The position numbers were made by a program, and so were the translations under genes. The notes under the pieces were generated by a model that was given only the letters and a program-made list of their open reading frames with translations, had not been told where the DNA came from and did not search any database. A DNA stretch of 64,000 bases from Apostichopus japonicus (Eukaryota; Echinodermata; Holothuroidea; Aspidochirotida; Stichopodidae): the NCBI RefSeq assembly GCF_037975245.1, contig NC_092575.1:24973841-25037840 (forward strand). Direction: 5' to 3'. Shown here piece after piece: positions 54,799 to 64,000 of the stretch. Within the stretch, counting starts at the first letter, position 1. Every line of letters begins with the position of its first letter.

Positions 54799-54980
54799 AG
54801 TGTGGATACGAAGGCTATAACGATTTCATTGTGGTGTATGCTCCATGGTACAATCTCGATAGAAGGCAGTGTAACCATGATGATTGTGATAAAGGTGTTA
54901 GGGCTAGTCCAGTAGCCTATCACGAGACCTTTCGGAAGGGAATGGCTAGTACACACAATACCTTAAACCAACATGGTTGA
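54799..54980 (+). CDS. Possible 3'-terminal exon of an unknown gene
   Basis: After a possible acceptor (cgagtcag) one frame reads CGYEGYNDFIVVYAPWYNL, then DRRQCNHDDCDKGV, and stops at TGA 54978-54980. About 60 codons with balanced composition and three cysteines, unlike surrounding AT-rich DNA. An in-frame TAA lies just upstream, so it can only be coding as a spliced exon. The polypyrimidine tract is weak. I do not recognise the family. Confidence 0.2.
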
Positions 54981-54982
54981 GA

Positions 54983-56733
54983 AGTGATTTGGTTTTTCTT
55001 TAAAGCATTTTTATAAATAGATGATATTGAAATACATTTTCGATGTTTTTTGATAGTAAGTTCCCAGAACTTGATAAAGGTATTTTATTAGCGTCAGGCG
55101 TTAAAGATTTGCATATTTTGGGGTTCTATATGTCTCATTAGTAATAACAAGAACAACGAAATGTTGTGAATCGAATGGGATCATTAATTATTAACTGAAA
55201 ACAATTATAGGAGATTGTCTGAGTTTGATCCATTCTACCCTTATTTTGTGTCAAAATCAGGAAGTTTTGTCAAATTTGACAATGTGGCATAAAGAGATGC
55301 TTGCATGCAGCTGCACTGACCCAGTTGCGAAATTATTGTTCTATACTACATGTACTGTCATGTCCAGCATTAAAGTACTACCTGTACTCGAGAGTATGAG
55401 CAGTATGAATATAATGTTTCTACGTTTAGGTATCAAGGGTTAGGAACTGTTTGTAATGTCAGTACGAGTGCTTTAAAGCATGGTATGTGAAGACAGTATA
55501 GAGTGGGATTGTCCCAACTGACTGCAAGTTGTCACAGAAATGTACATACGAATATATATCAGCCTATGCAAAAAAGTTTAATTTTGTAGAAGTAAAATCT
55601 ACAATTTTTTTTATTTTTTGGCTGATGTTAACAGGGGCGATAGCAGGAGATTGACCTGGACGGGGGAGAGTGGGGAGGGTGTTGGGGTGGTGAACTTCCA
55701 AGGACAGTGGATAGTGGAACTTACAACGAAAACTTGTTTACTCTACAACAATGGACAAAACGAGAGTTTGCATAAATGAAAGGCACCTCGAACTTTTGAA
55801 AGGGATACTTTTCAGTTTTAATTGACAGATTTCATATTTACAAACTGCTAACCGGCCATGGATGATTTTGATACCCTTACCATGCATTAGTGTACCTTCA
55901 ATCATTATAACGAATATATATTAACCCTTGTATCCCTCTTTTGAGAAGTGAATTCCACTCTTATACCGAATAGTTGCTCTATTTACCCGAACTCAATTTC
56001 TGAGTTTCCATTCTCATGATCCAACAAAATTCAGTCTTCAAAAAAAAAAAAAGAAAAAAAGAGTGATTATCCAAGACACTCTTAACGAGTTAATTTTTTA
56101 CACTTTGAAATAAATAAAGAGTGTTACCAAGTTTTTTAACTCTCATGTATTCTGGTCACATGATCACAGTCTACCGTGTATCCAGGCATCTATGGATGAG
56201 TTTCTTGTATTGATAGCGTTCTTCAGTCTTCTCTCTAAATGTATTTTTCATCGATCAATGAAGGTATATAGGACCCCTATCCACTTCTGTCTGTCAAAAG
56301 TTGACAATTTGACGAAGACACCACAAGGTACCAGGTTTTGATGGGGGGCAAAGGTTACCTACCACACGCCTAAACCACCCCCTCGATGGCAGGGTTTAAC
56401 CTCAACATGACTTCGACAAGCAACCAACAACTAACTTACAGTGCAGCGTTTAAGATATAATAAATTTAACTCTATATATGTACTGTTGTGTACAGCTATA
56501 CACAGACCGCTAAGCCGCGACCAGACTATGTCGACAGAACGTTTACTCATCCCGTGAATGAACTTTGTATCCAAACCCTCTTCAAATTTTTGATAGCGTT
56601 CATTAAAACCTACACAAGAAGCACACTCGACCAGTCCGTATGTGAACTAGCAAACTGTTTGTTCATCGAAGTTTGTTATGGTATATTGGAGGTTTCTTTA
56701 CTGACAAAAAAGTAAGAGTGTTCGTAAAACAAG
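54983..56733. other. No gene recognised
   Basis: Contains a solitary hAT-like end (caggggcgatagcaggag, about 55632) and decayed GAGTGAATTCCACTC repeat sequence at 55940-56160. The immediate 5' flank of the GSTT exon shows no clear TATA box. Confidence 0.3.
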
Positions 56734-56845
56734 ATGGTGCTAACATTGTACTTTCACCCATTCTCTCAGCCGTCTAGGTCAGTATGGATGTTCTGCAAGG
56801 CGGCCAGAATTCCGATCGTGGAAAAAATTGTTAACGTACGAACAG
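56734..56845 (+). CDS. Theta-class glutathione S-transferase, exon 1
   Basis: Encodes MVLTLYFHPFSQPSRSVWMF then CKAARIPIVEKIVNVRT plus one base before a GTATGT donor. The LYxxxxSQPxRxVxxFxKxxxIPxExxIVxxxxG pattern and the exon border match exon 1 of GSTT genes, which conjugate glutathione to electrophiles. It includes the N-terminal catalytic Ser of the theta class (SQPSR). No second exon was found in the remaining 7 kb; intron 1 may be long or the later exon lies outside. Confidence 0.8.
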
Positions 56846-57612
56846 GTATGTCTTTAATAATTGTATCGTTCACCAGTGTAAGTCTGAACAGACGAAAAGA
56901 TTTACTTAAGTGCAGTGTGGAAACAAAATCACTGTTAATATTTCACTCACACTCCGCGTGTAACGTTTTAACTGCATGAACGAGTATAAAGGCATGCGTT
57001 CCAATTTCACTGCAAGGAACCGAGTCAATCGGTGCACATAGATTCACACAGGTGACCAAATTCTTGAAGTTGCCATGTCAACGTGACATCCAGAATTCCA
57101 CTGTATGGTTAATAAGATATGCTAACAGTGCATGAGGTACACACTGAACAAAAGTATATGAAAATTATACACGTGTTGTTATAGTGTACACGGTGTAGTC
57201 CTTTCATGCTTTTGTTGCATCCATGTGTTTAATTTCTATTGCTTTATCGTATCAGAAGCGCATTTTCCCCCGATTTTATGATACATCATAATTCATTTAA
57301 AACCCCGTATAGGGGAGCAGATTTCAATATGGGCATATGATTCAGTTTCTATATTTTCTTAATAAGATGCAGTCACTCTTAGACTCTCTCCATCTCGACC
57401 CCCTTAGAGGAGGTTACCTTACCCCCAACCCCCCCCCCCCCTCTGCCAAGTAGTCTTGAGTTCGAAATCGAACCGATTACGATTATGGTTGAAAGGTGCC
57501 ACATATACTCGTGTGTTGCTCTAAAAATTATGGGGTCAATAAACATGATTGTAGGACATCTCTGGTCCTCCCTCGGCCTTCATATAAGTAAACACCGTTC
57601 AGCTTGATAAAT

Positions 57613-57970
57613 CAAGGGCGTAGGAACCGGGGGGGCTGGGGGGCGCCAACCCCCCAGTGAAAAATGTGGAGGGGCGGAAGTATCATTCCGCCCCCCCCCC
57701 GGTTCGCATGTCAGAAAACCCCTTTTTCATTTCCAAATGAGAAAAAAATCTCATTTGGAGCACCAAATTGCATCTAAGGCCAGGAGAAAATACAAAAAAT
57801 TCCAGACTTTTTGAAGTGTGCTATATTGCACCAAATTGCATCTGAGGCCACCTGGAAATGCAAAAAATTCCAAATGGGAGGGGGCACCCCCCCCCTTAGA
57901 CCCCTCCCCCAGGCTGGCCATCAGTCTTCAGCCCCCCCCCCCCACTCAAAAGTACCTTCCTGCGCCACTG
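57613..57970 (-). mobile_element. hAT-type MITE, 358 bp, copy 2
   Basis: Inverted copy of 10556-10912. Ends CAAGGGCGTAGGAACC and, reverse complemented, CAGTGGCGCAGGAAGG. A perfect 8-bp duplication tgataaat flanks it (57605-57612, 57971-57978). It shares the duplicated internal CACCAAATTGCATC word and the G/C homopolymer termini. Confidence 0.88.
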
Positions 57971-57978
57971 TGATAAAT

Positions 57979-59517
57979 AAAAGGTGCAGTATGCTGCATT
58001 GTCCCAAAATATGCTTGATATTCAAATATGGTCACCTTTGGTCAAAATTCTTAAACTGTTTTTATTACATACTTCTAGGAAATTTTCCTCACTGGGACAT
58101 TCAGTCATCTTATGTGTTCCTTAAAAATGTCTGAGAACTATTTGGAGAGTAAAGACGTCCAGGAAAAATACTTTTTTGAAAACATCCATGCGTGTATAAT
58201 TTGGGGCCTATACTGACTACCTTTAAGGAATATTTCCAACCCCCGTAGAATTAGGTGCACTCTAACTTTATCAAAGGTCGGTACCACGATATACCTTAAG
58301 TCAGAGGCGTCCAGAGGCAGGCCATTTGGGCATCCTGCTTGTACTTTATTTGATATATATTTTGCATTTTCATTTGAAGTATATTCAGATAATGAAACTA
58401 AATTATTCTTTAATCTATGTTTTCGCGGGGTCCCTCCATATTTTACCACTCAATTGACCCCGGACCCACAGGTGTTTCCCACTGACCCTCTCTCTCGCCA
58501 AACCTGTGGGCCTATTATGGGTTCTAAGTCAAAATAATGATTCATTATTTAAGAATGAAGGAAGTTGTTAAATACCGTATTTTCTATCATTGAGATGTTT
58601 AACTGTGTAAACTTAAACACTGTGTATATATGCCGGGGGTATTAGAACATCAAAGAATAGCATTTACCCCCTTCAAAACAACAAAGAAAAACGTGCTAGC
58701 GATTAACATGATTAGATGTAAAAGCCAATATACACAAAATTATGTTCTTCAAATTGACTGTGAAGATATTTCCCCGTTAAACGACTCAATATGTTTACAT
58801 TTCGATGATAGACGAGAGACTATATACTCTCATTACTGCAGACTTGATTCAGTACCATAGGAACGCCTGCAAGCTGAAGAGACCACACAAATTAGCACGA
58901 ATCGCTGACAGTCAACCTACACACAATACCAGATAGCTTTGTATACACTGTGTATATGATTACAAACCGCTAGGATAAAGTACAGAAAGTTTTAAGACAG
59001 CACTGTAATAAATAAGTAATCTAACATATTGTGTTATCAATTACCCGGTGAAAGGTGGGCATGTGTATAGGCAATATAGCACCATATATATGCTCTGTTT
59101 ACTTTTAACAGATTTTATGTAATCATTCGTTTGAGCGGAATGTATATGGAAGAGCTTGTCCCGGGGGGGGGGGAGGCTAGGTGGGGGTCGCGCTGACCTC
59201 GATAATCAAATTTGCTTCTTCCTTTTTCTTGTGAAGATAACGTCGTTCAGCGATCTTACGGGGCAATTGGAATTCTTTCAAAGTACATTGACTAACATGC
59301 TAACAACGCATAATACACGTGGTGTTAGCAAACCACGAAAAAGCTTATAAAAGGAAGCCTTACCAAGCCTTTCGTGACCCTATGACCTCACCAGTCAACC
59401 ACAACTTCATATAAAACAACTAAGAGCGTAACTTAATATTCAATTTCCAGTCTGGAACTAACACTAATGTTGACATGATTTTTGCGATGTTAACATTGTT
59501 GCTGTTAAAAACGTCTG
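57979..59517. other. No gene recognised
   Basis: Unsupported short frames only. If the GSTT gene is intact this is probably its first intron. A G-homopolymer is at 59163-59174. Confidence 0.3.
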
Positions 59518-59604
59518 ATATATATATATTTATATATATGTATATATATATATATATAGGCTATATATATATGTATATATATATATAGGCTATATATATA
59601 TAGG

Positions 59605-59672
<68 letters not shown>
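59518..59672. repeat. (TA)n-rich microsatellite
   Basis: TA dinucleotide with repeated ataggctata interruptions. Translated tyrosine/isoleucine peptides are artefacts. Confidence 0.95.
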
Positions 59673-59676
<4 letters not shown>

Positions 59677-62600
59677 TTGTATATGGACCTATGACCTGTC
59701 GTGCGTTCCTTTAATTTCAGCCTGACATATTTCACTTCATCATTAACACGTCCGTAACTGAGGCAACTACCTTATTGTCACAGTTATATGCTTATTTGTA
59801 TAGTATATATCCATTTCCATGACTAAAAGAACACACTTTCTTCGCATATAGTCCTTCATACACAAGAAATTTCCCTTTCGATATTTCCTAACGAGGGTGT
59901 GGATAATGGGGGTGCAACAACACGGTATGATTGATGAATATATATTTAGAATCATCACTATTATTTGCATACAGTTTCTTCATACATCATGAACATTTAA
60001 TAACCTCTGAATTTAGTCCGGAATCATAAATGCTTTGAAGTCTGAGCTAAATTCTGAAGAAAATATTTCGAAGTAGTCGATTATTAGTAATCCATGTTTT
60101 GTTAATGATTACCCGAATAATTTTCACTTGAATGTCAGCGGTGATCACGTGTTCTGTCTTGAGTAATGGATTGAATTTTGAGCACCTAGAGATGCGAAAG
60201 AGTAATCTAACACATAGATGTTTGATGAATGAATACCTTTTATTGATGCTTGCTGTAAAGTTTGTTTACATTTGGGGAACGGTGCGTGTTTTGCAATTTA
60301 CAAACATACCGTTTCACGCTATAGTTTGGATAAAACTTAAAGCGACACGCACAACTTGGCTGTATAATATAACTATAGAGTTTAATAAATAGGCCTTCAC
60401 AATGTTCACGGGGGACACACTTTACTTTTAAAAGCATTCCGTGAAACGATTACGTATAATCCTGTAAAAACTGAGTCTTTGATGTCTACATTTGTCGTCA
60501 CCTACATACAGTACACACAAAATATCCGTAATGGTAATACTCGTTTAGAAATTAGTGTCAAGGTAGTGCATATATCATACCAAGAGAAAGTCCGTTCCTT
60601 TTAAAAGAAAATTGTCAAAATGGTGCTAAGAATTAATATTATATTTTCCCATGACGTTGTCTCAGAATTTGCATACAGTAGTCTGGGCTGCAGATTGATA
60701 CTTTACGGTCACTTCTACAACAATACAGCAGATATACTACAATCATACTATCGAGTTGTTACTACAGTAATACTGAGATTTTACCGTCACACTATAGCAG
60801 TACCACACCAAGACTGCGAACAATACTAAGACTACAAATGATCGTACATTAATACTTTGCGGTCACTACAATAATTCAGCAGATATACTAAACTAATACT
60901 ATCGAGTTGTTGCTACAGCAATACTAAAAGTAATACTGCAAATGTATTCCAAACGTACCACAATTTGACAATAATTATACTATAGCAATACCACGCCAAC
61001 TATGTTGCAATCCTATAATGTACGGTATAAGACTACAATAATAGAACTTACATACTTGACACAACCTTACAGTTATACTCTGTACTACTTTAATGATTTA
61101 ATGTACCGTTTCTGTGTTATTATGAGTTAGCAAATATGTACCATAAAACTGTTTGCTAAACAAAGATCTTATAGTAATAAGAAATAAATGATACTGTTCT
61201 TATACAGTATGTTATAAGTAGTACGTGAAATCATGCGATCGCGTAGCAGACGTCAACGTCCATATATTGATTCGTGGTCTTTCTTTCGAGAGTACACATG
61301 TTACTTTCTCAATCGTTTGTTTACTAAATTAAGTAGTGTAATTATGCAGTCAGTTTTGACGTTTCGCTTAGAGTAGAGTAATCAGTGTAAGCAAGCCATG
61401 AACAGAAAGCTGATTGGGGAAATAAAACTTTTGAAATAGAAAAAAGAAACTGTACGGTTAATAGAGTCAGAAACACAAATGTTGAGAAACCTGTCGACCA
61501 AACATATTTCGTTGTCGATTGTGTAATGAAAATGATTGATATTCTGCTAAAAACTGTATTATACGGGAGCCAAAGAGTCACATGCAGCGTTTACTTAAGC
61601 TATTAACAACACAGAAACGGATCACAGTAAAACCATACATTTGACAAACAACGTAAAAGAAAATAATAATATTACAATATGGCTGTATTCACCTATTACA
61701 TCACACAGGTACAAACGGAGGTATAAGATATATATTTAAAGATCCCCTTGCTATCCTAGTTAACTTAAAACATTTAAGCCTACCGCATACAGTAGCTATC
61801 CATCAATGTAGGATTGTGGTGTAGAATTATATACACCCATATAAATAACAAAGTGAATTTCACTAAAATGAGTATCAGTGTAATCCCAACCATACCGTCC
61901 TACAGATTGTACGAAACACAACTGGAATGTGATCCCAATAGTTACACGGTATATGCCCACTATTGCAGTTCTACACATGTTTAAGAGTGTATAGGCCTAG
62001 TCCCGATTGGGGATACACTGTGATAGGCTGAGTGTAATCATGGAGCCATCAAGGAGAAAGAGGCGCGATGGGATTTCAGATGGTTTAGCCTCAATCAGCA
62101 GAAGTGTGTCAATTATAGTACTCAAGTGCATGCACATACGTTGTAGCGATTCTCGAGCATATAGAAATGCATGTTACAAGGAGCCCGGTTTAGTCTGAAA
62201 TTTCGTTGATGTTTTCTAACTTTCCAATTTAATGCGGGGTGGGTTCCTCCTCTCCTGTTCCTACGGCTAAGTTATGTCTGTCATTACCACACATTTCATA
62301 TTTCACAAGCTTGATCTTCCAGTCACTTTTCTTTAATATTTGGTGATATTCTGATTCAAACAACTTCTTTCTTTGTGTACTATTCTCAGGTGAACACAAG
62401 AAACCATGGTTTGCCCTAATGAGCCCGATGACGCAGGTTCCCACGATAAAGGACAATAACTTCGTACTCTCCGAGAGGTAATTTTAATGGTAACAGCGAA
62501 GAACAAGCCATAGCTTCTATAGCAAAGATGACTTCGATTCAATACACACGCAATGAATCTCATGCATGAGAAGATATACTATCACTTAATATAAGAAATG

Positions 62601-63379
62601 TTAACGGTTACAAGGAATAGCAAGTGAAACATTGCAGTACCCATTTTTCATCATTTTTTTCTCTGACGAATCCAGAAGCAAAGAGGGAGGGGGGGGGGGG
62701 GTGAGCGAGGGAGGGGAGGGGGATAGAGAGAAAGTAAAATCGAAGCAATCGCGTTTATTTTCCATAAAAGATTGAAAAATGAAGACATAATTAATTACTC
62801 CCCTCCATTCCCCTCCCCTACCTTCCATTCCCCTCCCTTCACCACATCCCTCCCTCCCGTCCCTCTTAAGTATAATTGCGCTGCTAATGCAAGGTGATAG
62901 TAGGTAGCGCGATCATGCACTAACTGGTAATAGTGGGTCATTGCGTAGATTAATTTAAAACTATATGAATTACATTTAGTTATATTTTACCCGTCGTTTG
63001 TACCGTAATCCAGCTAAACTTCCGAATATTAATTTAATGCTGAATTTACCATGTTTTTTTTTTCATGGCAACGCATCCAGTCACGCAATCTCCGGATTGG
63101 TTTCTAGTTAATTTATCACAGTTTTTAAATGATTGCTTATAAAAACTTCAACGAATAGTTTATTTTGTATTTATTTTGACTTTCACAAAACAGATCGTAC
63201 GATGGTCATGTATACCCATATAACACTTCAAGTTTGACCTGTCTTATACGCAGTTAGCATATTTGGTGACGTTCAAAATAAACCTAAAACAATTCCTCTT
63301 TTATATATATATATATACTCTATATTAAATTTTAACTTAATATAGTTAAGATATGTAATAAACTTGACCCACTATAGAG
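59673..63379. other. No gene recognised
   Basis: AT-rich. The stretch 60650-61030 repeats words such as tactatcgagttgttactaca and tacacaatactacag with many TACAATA units, looking like a degenerate simple repeat. A poly-G run and CCCTCCC tracts lie at 62688-62860. Confidence 0.3.
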
Positions 63380-63442
63380 ATGAACTGGCCGATTCTTGTC
63401 TATCTCGCCGTCAGTCTTATTTCTCAAATAACGGGGGGCAAA
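63380..63442 (+). CDS. Possible signal-peptide exon
   Basis: MNWPILVYLAVSLISQITGG looks like a signal peptide and is followed by AAAG|GTCTAC, a weak donor. No downstream exon was identified and the window ends 560 bp later. Could be chance. Confidence 0.2.
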
Positions 63443-63870
63443 GGTCTACCTATAAAGCTAGCATTATTTTTCTACACCCACTTAATTCACACTCTTATCT
63501 CGTTCAGTCATTTACCCAAAGTGATAAGAAGTGATATTGTAATTTACACAGAGTCACCTTAATAATCTGTGTCATCATAAATGGAATCAGAAGCGCAGAG
63601 GGTCCAAACCTTCTACACAGTATTGCATTCTACACTACCAGTAGCCTTATTAATATTGGTAGAAGTTAATTACATCTAATTAAGCAGTATAGGAATGCGT
63701 AAATATGTTAAATTAGCCATTATTTTAAACGCTGTATTATTAAGCAAAGACTGAATCGTACTACCAGCTTATATGTACTTCGGTGAGACAGAAAAACACT
63801 TAATAACTTGAATTGAGAATTTACATTTGACTGTTTGAATGACGCAGAGAACCAATGGCGTAACCAATTC

Positions 63871-63938
63871 GGAGGGAGGGAGGGGTGGGTGGGGTGGGTG
63901 GGTGGGGTGGGTGGGTGGGGGCGGGGGGTGGGGTAGGA
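63871..63938 (+). repeat. G-rich (GGGT)n tract with quadruplex potential
   Basis: Runs of three or more G separated by one or two bases (gggtgggtggggtgggtggg) over about 68 bp on the + strand. This is strong G-quadruplex sequence. Confidence 0.85.
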
Positions 63939-64000
63939 AGCGACGATTGGCGGTTCCATTTCATTTCCCACCCACTCACCCCATCCCACATCAGCTGTCA

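Overview
The window is metazoan nuclear DNA, AT-rich and intron-containing, and densely loaded with small DNA transposons, one LINE and (TA)n microsatellites. Exon/intron structure, a Dispatched-family gene, a vertebrate-type tRNA-Leu(CAG) and TTAA-target transposons carrying THAP and P2X7-ballast-like coding remnants suggest a marine invertebrate, most likely a deuterostome such as an echinoderm. That assignment is inference and no species can be named.

Host genes. (1) A complete ten-exon M14A procarboxypeptidase runs on the + strand (5997-15828, 441 aa). Every splice phase agrees, all catalytic residues are present, and the specificity residue equivalent to bovine CPA position 255 is lysine, which predicts an O-type (acid-preferring) enzyme. 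(2) A Dispatched-family RND transporter lies on the - strand (38310 down to 20381). It was assembled here from four phase-compatible exons totalling 975 codons; the 3' exon was not found. (3) The first exon of a theta-class glutathione S-transferase is at 56734-56845 (+). (4) Twenty tandem tRNA-Leu(CAG) genes occupy 48041-53146 at about 265-bp spacing, with a 6-unit (~1.59 kb) higher-order repeat.

Mobile and repetitive DNA. The carboxypeptidase introns hold hAT-like elements and a hammerhead-ribozyme-like relic. The Dispatched introns hold a 1254-bp Harbinger element with about 10-11-bp periodic ACGGA arrays (19087-20340), a 3.2-kb TTAA element with THAP and ballast-domain relics (24751-27926), a broken CR1/L2-like LINE (31.7-35.2 kb) and a U2-snRNA-like repeat family. 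A second copy of the TTAA element (43524-44938) is nested inside another TTAA element (43475-45252). A 22-bp minisatellite occurs as two blocks in opposite orientation (39256-40066 and 46099-46446). A U2-snRNA-like family occurs at 16.0, 36.0-36.4 and 47.5-47.8 kb; the last two loci are inverted copies of a unit that also contains an ATTTGCAT octamer.

Layout: 0-5 kb repeats; 6-16 kb carboxypeptidase; 16-19 kb apparently empty; 19-38 kb Dispatched gene and its transposon-filled introns; 39-47.8 kb minisatellites, TTAA elements and U2-like repeats; 48-53 kb tRNA array; 53-64 kb sparse, with GSTT exon 1, a hAT copy, (TA)n and a G-rich tract. The host genes have no obvious functional link to each other.
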